From the NCBI GenBank assembly GCA_035578905.1, contig JAQJVL010000101.1:1152001-1216000 (forward strand): a stretch of DNA of 64,000 nt. The letters are read 5' to 3'. A program made the position numbers and the translations under genes. Below are positions 22,490 to 33,894 of this stretch, piece after piece; position 1 is the first letter of the stretch, and the number at the start of each line of letters is the position of its first letter. This stretch comes from Stictocephala bisonia. Taxonomy: Eukaryota > Arthropoda > Insecta > Hemiptera > Membracidae. The notes beneath the pieces were generated by a model. The model ran no database searches. It saw nothing but the letters and a program-made list of their open reading frames with translations, and was not told the origin of the DNA.

Positions 22490-24480
22490 ATAATTTAATT
22501 TAAATACATTCTAGTATTTAAAAAACACACAGCCTTTGTGTATGGGTTTAATCTTTCTTAATTATCTTTATTATGTTTTATATTATAAATTATAGTAAAA
22601 ATAACTTGTATTTGATTTAAAATATTCTATACAGAATCATTATGGTACTAATAATGTTAGATCCAGCAAAACATGCGTTTGTGGGTAAAATTTATTAAAA
22701 TGATATATATCATATGAGTTTTTTAATTCGATTAATTTCGCGCGTCAGTCGCAGGTTCTTTAAGTTTTGATTTTTCCTTTTCTTCCTTTTTAACTTCCCT
22801 TTACTTTGATCAAATCCAACAACCTTATCCTTGTTTTGTCTCATAATTTGATTCGTAATGTGAAGTTCCTTTAGTTTTTAGGCCGCACGTTTTAGTGCCA
22901 CACCAGAGGTTCAAAGTTCATTTATGCAATATATTGAGAGCCAAATGAACCTATACATTTTTCTTTTCAGTCGTTTAGCTAAATTAGTCAATTCATATTT
23001 GAGTACGTACTTGGATGAAGTAACAAACTATGTTGCCCCGGTTACTAAACACCCAGTTCAGTACTAACAGAAAAATATTTTCAAATATCACATTGAATAT
23101 TTATTTTATTTAATGTATAAAAATATCTTTTAACAATATTCTTTCCTTTACTAAACATTACGCTTAGCTCTATGAAAAAACTCCTTTAGAAAATAATGTT
23201 TTATGTGATACGTGGCAAGTTATTTCCTTCATATTACAATTCCAGCCTTGAAATAGCTTACGTAATCACTAAAAAAGACTTAAAATAACTATTTACGCAC
23301 AATCAAACATATTTTCCCATTTTAAGTAAAAGTTATACTTTTTACACAAAAATTCAGCCCTTGAACATAATACATATCTACTAAAACATTTGTTACCTAT
23401 AAATTTTGTCGGTCTATTTTACAAAAAAGGAATTCTTTCATATAAAATTATTATTTTTTGACATACCCCTTATAATCTTTCTTAATCTTGCCAAACATGT
23501 CTTATAAGTAAATGAGTTAAGCACCAGGAAAAGTGTTCAACTATAGCAGTTGTTTGTAAACTTTATTGACTTCAAATATCATTGACTTTAATATTTTTTA
23601 CTAAGCAATTTTTAATATTAAAAATAATTTATAGAACTAAAACAAAATGAAAGGCTTTAATTTTGTCAAAGGTTCATGTATAGCATTCATTAACTTGTTG
23701 AATACATGTAATATGATACTGAATCTGTAACGCATATTGTAGGTTCCGATGTTTTTTCTCTCGAAAGAGGGTTTGTGTTTTAACTTATCACGAGAGTAGT
23801 TTCCATATTGGATGTGGTTACATAACACCATTAGTGTAACTTTATAAGAATGTTACTATCTCTTTTAATAAAATATTTTTAATACATTAAGAAAGTTATA
23901 TAACTTGATTTTTTTCTTAAAATGCAAAATTCCGAATGAGTTACAATGTTTCCTAATAATGGTTTTAATACATACTCTCTAATCTCATTAAATTTTATGT
24001 GTGTATTCTGTACAGTATAATGATATAATAGGCCTATATATCATTACATATTCCAAGTGCTAAATATGTACAAAGAAACTATTTGGAGTTTGATCATCGG
24101 CTAATTCTTTTAACATCGGCTAAGTTTTGTTGATTTAGTGAATTTTTATTTTAAAAACGTACTAAAAACAAATCTAAACCTTAGAGCCAAAGTTTTGGAT
24201 GCTCTCCATCACTTGGAGTAGTATATGCTGTCGTTATATTTTAATTTGATAAAACACCTAGTCGACTAAATAAATAATAATAGTAAGTTAAGTTTGTATT
24301 TGTTAAGATAAAATTACTGTATCCTGATTCACTAAACAAGTTAAATAACATGAAAACATTCAGCATGAAAAGTAAGATAACCCATGATCATTTTTTTTTT
24401 AATGATAAATAATTCTTTCAACATACACTATTGCCGACAGCATCTGGACAACCGGGATCATGCTCTATAAAATGTCTGAT
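22490..24480. other. AT-rich non-coding region
   Basis: Long AT-rich stretch with no gene, array or transposon end recognised. The minus-strand frame at 23637-23831 has no supporting context. Confidence 0.5.
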
Positions 24481-24483
24481 TCG

Positions 24484-24565
24484 CAGATGTCAATGCAATT
24501 CAAATCTTTATTGTAGTGAACAATTAACAATAATTGCATTATAATCGTCAAGAATACTCTTAATA
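24484..24565 (-). mobile_element. LINE 3' end (minus strand)
   Basis: Read on the minus strand, ATGCAATTATTGTTAATTGT, then CAATAAAG and ATTTGAATTG aligns well with the 3' terminus of the LINE at 8340-8395. Any upstream body (towards 24900) is too decayed to confirm. Confidence 0.65.
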
Positions 24566-24569
24566 TAAG

Positions 24570-25555
24570 CTAGTCACATGAATAATAATTAATAATGAAT
24601 AAATACATAACAATAATAAATAAAATTTAACATTAGGATGTTACATATTTTGTTAAGCATGTCAAATGTGTGGTTTTTGAATTAAGTATTGGTTTTGTTA
24701 ATTTTGTTATCACCGACAAGGTTGACACAGGAAACGCTCCTTGATGATAACTCAGGGATATTAAGTTTATTAATTAATTTATAATCACTTTAGGACAATT
24801 TATTTGGTAAAGGCAGTTAGGTATTATTACCTGAAAAGTCCTTCCATAAATTCCTACAAATATTTATCTAAAGGTTATGCAGAATGCGTCCTGCATCGGT
24901 TAACTGATTCGTCCTGGAGATATTAAAGGTCATGCGGGTGTTAATCGAAACATCCTGCAGGTATTAACAAATACTTTATGTATGTATTCTCCTAAACGTC
25001 CTGCTCAAAACCCATCAATCAAAGTAGAAAAATGTTCATTAATACCTTAATGTAAAAGATTTCCTGCTTTTGTGGTTAAAACATATTACATTCATGTTTA
25101 TTTACATAATTAGTATGTCTTGCAGTTACTACAGATTATCCAATCACTTTGGCCCGAGTTGTCTATTACAATGTTAATTAGTTTATTATGCTCCAAAATA
25201 AATGTCACATTGTCTATGTCTACTAAGTACTTTGTACGCTTCATGGACCTTTATTCCTACGCAGAGTCCCTAATATGCACACAGTCAAATACCCTGCTTA
25301 GCTCTTGGGCCTAAATCAAGACGATTCTGAGCTTGTAAATAAATTATAAGTTATTAGCCTTACAGTTCTGTACTTCGTAAAAACTGCAAAAATAAACGTA
25401 TTTAAGAAACTTTCTAGGTGTCATTAGTATTTGTAAAAAAATATATAATTTAGTAGAAAAATATAAAAAAAAAAACACCAAAAACAAAGTGGAATACGTT
25501 TAAAAAATATTCAGTAGTACCTTTTATATTATAATAAAATACAAGATATTGAATT
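24570..25555. other. AT-rich region, possibly decayed LINE body
   Basis: The minus strand at about 24720-24830 may continue the LINE ending at 24484, but no diagnostic motif survives. The plus-strand frame at 25120-25314 is unassigned. Confidence 0.4.
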
Positions 25556-25559
25556 AAAG

Positions 25560-25705
25560 CATGTTCATTATTAAGACGTTGATCTTCAAGACATGCGTAA
25601 CAGTTATGAGTGTATAAAGACGTATGTGGTCATTGTTACTAACTGAGGTTGACTGTTTCTAGAAACAGGAATTTATTAATAGCCCAATTAATAATACTCA
25701 GATGG
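25560..25705 (-). mobile_element. Dispersed repeat family, copy 2
   Basis: It shares, in order, TTAAGACGTTGATCTTCAAGA, GTGGTCATTGTTACTAACTG and TTATTAATAGCCCAAT with the copies at 10922-11075 and 39085-39245. It is more diverged than those two. Confidence 0.65.
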
Positions 25706-26023
25706 GGTAATCAAGGAAGACTTACGTGCACTCCTAATCACATATGATTAGTTAAGATATGTTTACATAATATTTTCATATGAGATTAGCTTGTACAGTA
25801 TATTGTAATGTTTTTTTGTTTTAATTTCCTGTTTTAATTTTTGGAATCCCCCTAAATGTCCAAATAACAGACAAAGGTCTTTACAAAGTAGTAAATACGA
25901 GTGGATCCAAACAATTACAAAACAGTTTTATTGGAATCAGTGAGTTTCTAATTATTGCACTTTTCACAGTTTCTAATTCATTTATTATTCAGATGTGATT
26001 CTCAATATTTGTTATTGTGGTGA

Positions 26024-26338
26024 ATGGTCCTGAGGTGTATAAGATGTTGGGAAACTGTTCATGTCCTATCTTGGGTCTGCACAACATGTAAGAAGGCGGC
26101 CAAGAAGTGGTTTGCGCCTGCCCGCCAGGGTAGGCCGTCCGCCGAACGACTTACCCCTATCGATCCTAGCCCGCGGCTTTCTTGGCTCTTCTCCTTATTC
26201 TGTATTGATCCGAGCCAAGAATTCCTTCATTCCGCACCCCCTAACCACCCTGGTCGCCACTTCCACCCTCTCACTGATTTGCTCACCGACGTAATCACTT
26301 TAGAACCTTCTCGGTCTCTCTCACTCTACCTGGCCTAG
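26024..26338 (+). other. GC-rich ORF with degenerate zinc-knuckle-like start
   Basis: A 104-codon plus-strand frame in an island of about 53 percent GC. Residues 5-20, RCIRCWETVHVLSWVC, resemble a CCHC zinc knuckle of LINE ORF1/Gag (C-x2-C-x4-H then C) but with five instead of four residues before the last Cys. The rest is Pro/Arg/Leu-rich and a second frame is also open. On the minus strand a near-consensus donor (GG|GTAAGT) occurs at about 26150. It may be an ORF1 scrap of a non-LTR element or an untranslated exon. It is not assignable with confidence. Confidence 0.25.
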
Positions 26339-26339
26339 C

Positions 26340-27045
26340 GTACACCATCTTATTTAATCAACTTAACGGCTTTTAATTTATTACTTTAATTAATTGCATT
26401 AAATCCACCAATGCGATTTGTTGTAGGGCGTACTTCATGACCTTTACAGTTGATGGTTTACTTAGCTCTAGCATAGTTCCATCTCAACTCTGCCTTTTTA
26501 ATTAACCTTGTGCAATTCACTTGGCGTTATCCTGATGATATTTATCCATCCCTTGTGGTAGGATTTTCTATATTCTAAATTATGACTCTTAACTTCCTCG
26601 ATATCTATAGTGGTTAGAACCTATTTACAGTCTGTTTGCCTCTCTTTACCTACTTAGAGAATTAAGTACATTTTTACAAATTATATTCTATACTACTTTT
26701 GTACTAATACTATTACAGAGTACGTAGTTTGACTAATTTTATATCAACAAAACCGTACCTTCACAGTTATTTGAAGCGTGTACTATTCACTACAGTATAT
26801 GGACATTTAACTTTTTTTTATGGTGGTCACTAGGCCTTGGTTTAACATTGATATTTCAATAAATAATTTCAAGGAAAACAATTTCGAGTCATTTTAAATT
26901 ATTACTTACTTTAAAGTATTGAAGTTATTCCTTTAATTCCCAAAACTTTCCATACAATATTGTCTGATCGTGAGGTCTTTTGCCTACAAAGCAGACACAA
27001 ACCAAATTAATTTCGATACTTTTGTTTACAAAATATAACTATTAT
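26340..27045. other. AT-rich non-coding region
   Basis: No gene or repeat recognised. Confidence 0.5.
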
Positions 27046-27046
27046 A

Positions 27047-27047
<1 letters not shown>

Positions 27048-27080
<33 letters not shown>
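27048..27080. repeat. (TA)n microsatellite
   Basis: About 16 uninterrupted TA dinucleotides. Confidence 0.95.
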
Positions 27081-27081
<1 letters not shown>

Positions 27082-27082
<1 letters not shown>

Positions 27083-27875
27083 AAATTCGTAATCACTTTA
27101 TGAACGGAGAATTTCAAATGGGTTGATTCATTATACAATCGATTTATTCTTTTAATTTATTTTTTTATTTTTTGAGTAGAATGTTTCAGACGCTTTATCA
27201 TTCATACATATTACATATTATCAGTCATAATAATCAGTTCTGTATATTCGTAATTATCTTCTTCATTTATTTTTTTTTATTTTTATTTTATGGCTTGTTC
27301 TGAAAGATAAATTCGTATTGTGTAATTTGAATATACACTTTGCTTTCTCAGAATACTCACTATAACAAATAGATTTCTAAATGTGAGTGTCTTTAGAATT
27401 AATTGGTACTAAGGGAGTTCTTTTTATTCATGTATGTTGTCTTCTTTTAAATGATATTGTCTGTTAATTTACCAGGATATTCATTGAAGTTATCAATATC
27501 TTTTATCATAAAAACTTCTTTTTTCTCATTTTCTTTGCATAACGGTGTTTTTAAAAGTCTCCAAAAGAGAAGTAGATAGTTGAAGGCAGCTCTTGTATGA
27601 GATTGCGGATGAAATGAACTGTTCATGTTCATACGAAACAGAATTTAATTTAACTATTCCATATCTTGATCTACTTATAACACGAAACTTAGAAACTGGA
27701 AATATTCTCTTCGACATTATAGAAAACCTACTCAAAATTATAGATTTATATAATAAGAAATCGATTGTAATCTTGGCTGCGTACAATTTAATTTTAGTAT
27801 ATGCACGACTTTTATAGCTTAACCTCCGAAAATTTTGCATGTTTATCTGATTGTTAAGTTCGCAAATATCGTGAT
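27082..27875. other. AT-rich region with overlapping opposite open frames
   Basis: Between 27526 and 27840 frames are open on both strands (104 codons minus, 74 codons plus). Neither shows a recognisable domain, GC shift or splice border. The position just upstream of a LINE 3' end suggests decayed LINE coding sequence, but no RT motif can be read. Confidence 0.35.
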
Positions 27876-27879
27876 TTGC

Positions 27880-28062
27880 CTAGATTTTGCACGACCTTGT
27901 CACTTGTCAGGTCAATATGTTTAGGTACAATCTGATAATTTATTATTTATCAGACAATATTATTTAATTTATTAAACATTTATTAAAATTTATGACTATT
28001 GCAATACAATGTACTTTGTCTGACGCAATAAAAAAGGTTATTATTATTATTATTATTATTAA
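27880..28062 (+). mobile_element. LINE 3' end with (TTA)n tail
   Basis: GACTATTGCAATACAATGTA, then TCTGACGCAATAAAA parallels the 3' terminus of the LINE at 8335-8390. It is followed by about eight TTA repeats (28038-28060), a typical simple-sequence LINE tail. An inverted pair TCTGATAATTTATTATT/TTATCAGA lies just upstream. Confidence 0.7.
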
Positions 28063-28069
28063 TATAGAG

Positions 28070-29300
28070 ACTGTTAAAATCCTTTTAATTAAAAGCGCTT
28101 CATTGTAAATATTCGTTATTAATAGATCTGTCTATGTTGAGTATTTGGCTGTTGTTATATTTTTCTGCACTTAAGAAGGATATTCATTAAATAAAATGTA
28201 ATTTAGCATGTGTCTCTTAACACATGTGCCTCTTAGATAATTTACTTTCACTTTACAAGTATCTTTCTCTTGTTGCTGTATACTGTATTTATAGATTAAT
28301 GAGATTATCTTGTCAGATTATTTATGTATATTGAATATAATTTTTAAATGACTTTGTACCGCTGGATATAAAATAAAATAACAGTTCTTATCTAGGCGAA
28401 GGTCTTACAAAAGTAAAATATATATTTTTTTCAAAATTGTTAGATCATTTCAATTTGAATTATTCTCCAATAAAGAATTCAAACAACAAATAAAAACTTT
28501 AAATTACCTTCAAACTATAGGGATAACATTCTGAAAGAAACAATGTTCATGTAAACACGTTTTCAGATTGTACCTAAACATATTATTGTACACAATAAGC
28601 ATTTGTACAATACGTTGAAAGCAAACCACATTCACTGTTGTACGCAAAAACCATTTTAATAGGTGCAGATACAGATGTTAAATACATCCAAACTTACACA
28701 ATATTAATAGAACGTTTTCCCCCAAAAAATGTACAAAAACTTTGCTCAAATAAGATTTTGGCATACAAACTCAGTGAATAAAACAATAAATGATTTACCA
28801 CACAATAGTTTGTGATTTGTATTTAATCACAATTTAAATACAACTATATATTATTTCTGTGAACAATTTTAACAACTTTATTTTTAATTAGTAATTGTAC
28901 AAAATTAAAATTGATGAATCACAGTTTTATTAATTATTAATACTTTTATATCGTGCTAGCAAAACTGCTGCGCAGATCAAAAAGTGACTTCTACTGGTAA
29001 TATTTTTATCATACCAGGTTAGGATATTTGATAAAAGACTCTTAGTGGATAAATTATTCAAAGATTCATAAAATAGTTCCAAATGATGAACTTAGGTAAC
29101 ATTCTAAGTTCCCATTCAAGTTACGTGGACGTTATGTAGGTATATCCATGACATTTAGTAGTGGAGATTGTACAACCAATTAATGGTTCATAATGTCGAG
29201 ACTGTTATGAGAGATCGATTTGTTTTTTTTCAGTGACAAGTAATTCTAATTACTGTACTAGGCAATTGAAAAGTAGTTAAAAACTATTCAATCTAAAACC
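28070..29300. other. AT-rich non-coding region
   Basis: No gene or array recognised. Confidence 0.5.
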
Positions 29301-29304
29301 TCAT

Positions 29305-30380
29305 ATCCACATGACTCATTTTGAGTCCTCTCCTGTTTGTAATAGCGATTAATGACCTTTATTACAGTGTATCTGGTTGTGTATTATTATTTACAGATGA
29401 TACGACACTTTTTTCTGCGATAAAGACCATAGATTTGAACAGTCTGCAGAGTCTGAATTGCTTAGCACTGCTTGTACATTGGTTTAAGGGCAATAGGCTA
29501 GCCTTGAATTAATTAAGAACACGAGAAATTGTATTTGGTCCGTTAAATGACTGCTCTTGTAATAGCTCTGTAAAGCGTTCGGGTTTTGTGCTCGATTCCA
29601 AACTATTATGGGATGACCGTATTAATGTAGTATGTAACAAGTTAAGCAGAGTTCTCTATTTGTTAAGGAAACTTTCATCTGAGCTGCCAAGAAATTATTT
29701 ACGGCAGGCCTATTATGCATTCTTTCAGAGCCATGTCTATTATGGCATTAGATTATGGGCCATGCATGTTAAGAAAATACTTCTTCTGCAAAAGAAGGCA
29801 ATTAGGATTATTTGTAATTCTGGTTTCAGAGACCATTTTAGGCCTCTATTTTTAAAACATGAGTTAATGACTGATCAATTTGTACATATTTCAATGTCTT
29901 CTAGCAATTAAGGAGAACTCTGTTACTCGCTTACAAATAATGGTATTCATAACAATGGTACGACGAACAATGCAGAAAAGATACTACTCTCAAAGTTACT
30001 AGTAAATATAGGCTTGACAAGAGCTTGAAGTGGTTAACTGTTACAGGCAGTCTACCGATACACATACCAGAGACCTAACAAAGTCAAAATTTCACAATAT
30101 TGTCAAACATTGGCTAAACAAACGTCCTTTTTATAATAGTGGAGAGTCTTTTGAGGCTATTGCCAATTCCTTTGAGGCCTAGTTGTAGCCACTAGTATAG
30201 AGCTCCTTAAGGTATGCCACTTTGATTTTTGCATGGATTTTTAGTGCTTGACTTTTGAACTTGCTTGGAGTGTTAGTTTAGTTTAGATTTAATAAATATT
30301 TACTAAGCCTATTGTACAAACATGTATCCAATGGCCTACTAAATATCTTGAATCTATAAATATATTTTGGTACATACATT
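29305..30380 (+). pseudogene. LINE RT palm-to-end relic with 3' UTR
   Basis: This is a decayed pol gene of a Jockey-like LINE. SPLLFVIAINDL is followed by LLFTDDTT, in which the catalytic YADD appears as FTDD. Then comes a short non-catalytic stretch to NRLALN and a stop. The frame resumes at 29588 with a thumb segment (LLRKLSSELPRNYLRQAYY, then LLLQKKAIRIICNSGFRDH). Finally, in another frame at about 30090-30181, WLNKRPFYNSGESF ends at the natural stop. Only a few frameshifts and stops separate these pieces. The sequence is distinct from the 7259-8035 family, so at least two Jockey-like lineages are present. The 3' UTR runs to about 30380, where a foldback element begins. Confidence 0.87.
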
Positions 30381-30383
30381 GTA

Positions 30384-30960
30384 CCGTGCGTTCAAAAAGT
30401 ATAGAAACCCCTTAATATTTATCATATTAATAAACACAGAACAATGAAACTATAACTACGTCATCACTGTAGTTACTGAGTTTTGGCCATTTTAACTTTC
30501 CGCTTTCGCTTTTGGGGGACGTTCTATGGAAGAAGCCTGAAAACTCTTAAATGTAAGTATAGGTCGAGTTATACTTCATTTTAAAGGTCATGTTAGAGGA
30601 ACACATCGCCACAACCCCGACTGGAAAAGGACTATTCGTTTGGAAATAGCAGGCTCTCAAATGTTTGCCTCATTTGAACTTCCAGAGGCTCCTTTTTCCA
30701 AACGAACGGTCCTTTTTCAGTTGGAGTTGTGGCAATGTATTACTCTAACAATTTCCTTTAAAATGAGATATAACTCAATCTATGCTTACATTTAAGATTT
30801 TTCAAACTCACATGATGTCCCGCAAAGTTAAAAAGGACAATTAAAATGGCCAAAAAATCAGTAACTACAGTGAGGACGTAATTCTAGAGTTTCATTGTTG
30901 CGTGTTTAATTGTATTATATAATAAATATGAGGAGGTTTCCAGACTTTTTGAATACCCAG
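30384..30960. mobile_element. Foldback (long inverted repeat) TIR element
   Basis: The two halves are near-complete inverted copies. The left half reads GTTCAAAAAGTATAGAAACC, then GAAACTATAACTACGTC, CACTGTAGTTACTGA and TTTTGGCCATTTTAA. The right half carries the complement in reverse order and ends in CCCAG at 30960. The right side is flanked by TATA and the left by TGTA, consistent with a decayed TATA target duplication. The arms are about 270-280 bp with a tiny spacer near 30660-30680. No transposase frame, so non-autonomous. Confidence 0.88.
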
Positions 30961-30964
30961 TATA

Positions 30965-31870
30965 TTATTATTTAAAAATCGTATATTCTTTATTCTATAT
31001 AATGTAATGAAAGAGACCATTATAATTATGTTTTTGAAAAGTGTTATTACGTAGGTGTAAGCAAATCGTTAAATTATTAACTCCAGGCCCATAAACTTGT
31101 TTATATGCATTCCCCGAATGTTTTTTAGATCCTTCAACCTAAAGTTTCGTGTTTAGGCAGTTCTTGACTGAATCTTCATCTAAGAATATATTTAGTAGAA
31201 TATAACAAACTGTTGTAATATATTATTAATCCTTGTAGTGGTCGAATGTTCAAGCCTGACATAAAGTATAAACTGGATATGAAATGGGAATTTTTAAGTC
31301 CATCACCGTTGGTATTCACCAATTTGAGTCTTCTTGATTACTCAACTAAAGGTGACAAGTGAGTAATGTTGAAGTCTTCCTAGATATTAGTATTTATAAC
31401 TTAACAAGTAGATGTATATTTATGATCTAATACGATATCTAAAATATATATATTTTTTAATTTTAAGTTTTACAATAATATTTTATCTCATAGACTGTTC
31501 TAATGTGATTGTAATAAGATTGCATTCAATTTTTCTAATTCCTACAGAACAATATTAGTTAGAATAATATAATATATTTTTATTTTATAATTAAATAACC
31601 GTTCAACACTAATATTCAAGATTCCTCTCTACATGGAATGGTAACTTCGACAATACAACAAACAGCTCCTTATTGTCGATGAGGACAATATGCGACGTTT
31701 GCTAAAACAGTAAGCTTGTTTCCGTCAAACTTTAAAACACCGGACTGTCGCAAACTTCACAATTAAAAGCGTACTTTAAACTTTGAAATTACATGGATTT
31801 AGCAAGTAGAGTACAAAAGCTGGTTGAAATACTGGTGAACCTTTGTGGAAAGTTCTTCAAAATTATATCT
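30965..31870. other. AT-rich non-coding region
   Basis: No gene or repeat recognised. Confidence 0.5.
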
Positions 31871-31873
31871 CGT

Positions 31874-31910
31874 CACGGCCGAGTGAGAAAACTTTATGTT
31901 CGAACCTTCT
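31874..31910 (+). repeat. tRNA-like fragment
   Basis: CACGGCCGAGTGAG resembles an A box of Ser/Leu tRNA and is followed within 20 nt by ATGTTCGAACC, a B-box-like palindrome. It is too short for a tRNA and may be a SINE scrap with an internal deletion. Confidence 0.3.
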
Positions 31911-32034
31911 AAATAGTGAAAATCGGCATGAAATAGTTAAGTAAATGAGTTCTTATTAATGTTAATTGCGGTCTTAAATTATACATTACTACCGTATTCA
32001 GTATATTGTCGTGTGTGATTTTATGTAGGAACAA

Positions 32035-32190
32035 ACAACATAGTCCTAAAAGAGTGGGTGGATGAAGGGACCATCAAAATCGTAGGCCTCCATGAATGGA
32101 TGGGTAGAGAGTCCATCAACATCGTAGGTCTACGCGAGTGGGTGGATGGAGAGACCACAAATAACGTAGGCCTAAAGGGACCATCACCGT
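32035..32190. repeat. 42-bp tandem repeat (type 1), first block
   Basis: About 3.5 units of 42 bp built around CGTAGGCCTACGTGAGTGGG, then GGATGGAGGGACCA. The minus-strand open frame (14-residue repeat with STHSRRPT) is a consequence of a unit divisible by three. Confidence 0.9.
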
Positions 32191-32382
32191 TGACACTATT
32201 TCTGAAAGTGGGGATGATTAGCAAGAGAGTGTGGGATGCTTGAGTGACCTTCATTTTATGTTTGAAAGAGATATTTGTGAGGTGAATGTGACCAAATTTT
32301 ATAAATATAGAAATAATTTTAAAATCATGTTTGCAATGCAATGTATTTGTATACTACTATGGATAAATTGATTTAATTTGAT

Positions 32383-32605
32383 AAAATCGTAGACCTACGT
32401 GATTGGGTGGATAGACTACATACATCGTACTCCTACGTGAGTGGGTAAATGGAGGGACCATCAATATCCTAGGCCTACGTGAGTGGATGGATGGAGGGAT
32501 CACAAACATCGTATTCCTACGTGAGTGGGTGGATAGAGGGACCACAAACATAGTACTCCAACGTGAGTGGGTGGATGGAGGGACCACAAACATCGTTCGC
32601 GCGTG
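32383..32605. repeat. 42-bp tandem repeat (type 1), second block
   Basis: Five to six units of the same 42-bp sequence as at 32035-32190, separated from it by about 190 bp of unrelated AT-rich DNA. Units are 85-95 percent alike by eye. Confidence 0.92.
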
Positions 32606-32619
32606 TTAGGAGGAGGTAT

Positions 32620-33085
32620 CATGCATTCCAAGTTTCAATGTGTACTTCATCAAATTTACCTTAAGGTAAACATCCTCTTATTTAAGTATCTTATATCAGA
32701 TAAACTGGTTTGCATTTTGCATGAATAATATTTTTTGTTACATATAACCAAGTCACAAGTTTCCAGGCCATAATACTAAATATATACAAAAGCAATATTA
32801 CTCACATGCACTTTACGCCAAATAACAGAGGAAGAATAAGAATAAGAATTTATTTATTTTCTCGAAATATATACATAAAATACATATAATTACATTTAAA
32901 CATAAAAAGGTTTCTCCTTAACAAACCTCTCTCTGTTAACAAAATAAAACTTATACTACTATAACAAAACCTTTCATAAATTACATATTTCAAGAAAATA
33001 CTAGGACCTCCTAAGGTAATGCCTGTTTAAGAGGTTCCTTCTTTTCAAATAAATCTTAATATGCGCAAAAGTGTTGGATATTCAA
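32620..33085. other. AT-rich non-coding region
   Basis: No gene recognised. It contains an AAGAATAAGAATAAGAAT microsatellite-like patch at about 32830. Confidence 0.5.
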
Positions 33086-33089
33086 GGAA

Positions 33090-33850
33090 GATCCAATGAA
33101 ATATGGAAAATGTTAAATATAGCAACAGAAAGCTCTGTGAAGTTCTTAGGACTTCATGTTGACCAAAATATTACCCGACTAAAATACACAGACTACCTCT
33201 GCAAAAAATTATCATCAGCGCATTATACTATATGAAGAATAAGGAACCTAACAAATATTGACATCGCACTAATAGCCTCGCACCTTAGGTACAACATCTC
33301 AGCATGGGGCGGAACATCTGCAACAAACGTGAACGAAATTCTTCTTATCCAGGAATGAACAGTCAGAACAATGTTTAGGCTGGACCTGTCGGAAGACTGT
33401 AAACCAACTCTTGCTCAAAACAACATACTAACCGTTGTATGTCACTACGTCCTGTAAGCCGTAATTCTCGCAAAAAACTCAAACTTAACCAACAGACAAA
33501 ATCAACACTCATATTACACCAGACACGGACACAATATCGACTTATCGTAACACAGACTATCAAAATTAAACAACACGCCAACATATGCCGGAACTAAATT
33601 CTACAACCTTCTAACAGACTATGTTAAACTTTTAAACAATAATAAATTCATAAAAACGCTAAAACAACACTTCATAGAAAAGTCTTACTACACAACAGAT
33701 GAATTCATACAGGGCCATACATACAATCATATGAAATACTGTAGATCTGAGCTCACTCAAACAGAAATCCTTCAGCTGGGGAAGGAAAATGACGATTTCC
33801 CGACCTGCAGGATTGCGTGGAAGACTTTCTGAAATATGTAAACGTTTGTA
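33090..33850 (+). pseudogene. LINE RT thumb/C-terminal relic
   Basis: One plus-strand frame with only a few stops reads FLGLHVDQNITRLKYTD, CKKLSSAHYTI, NISAWGGTS, TVRTMFRLDLSEDCKPT, YYTRHGHNI, YAGTKFYNLL and, near the end, KSYYTTDEFI. These correspond one-to-one with the blocks of Jockey/BS-like RT C-termini (FLGI, LWGG, QKKAVR, HNTR, FYNSLP, FYSVDEFL), including the copy at 7259-8035. The palm is missing. Minus-strand frames at 33375-33584 and 33659-33889 are shadows of this relic. Confidence 0.88.
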
Positions 33851-33894
33851 AACTGTGTATGCGTTGAAAGAATATAAATAAATGAACATGTCCT

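Noticed and set aside
27526..27840. 104-codon minus and 74-codon plus overlapping ORFs
   Set aside because: Both strands are open without motif or GC signal. Probably decayed LINE sequence or chance.
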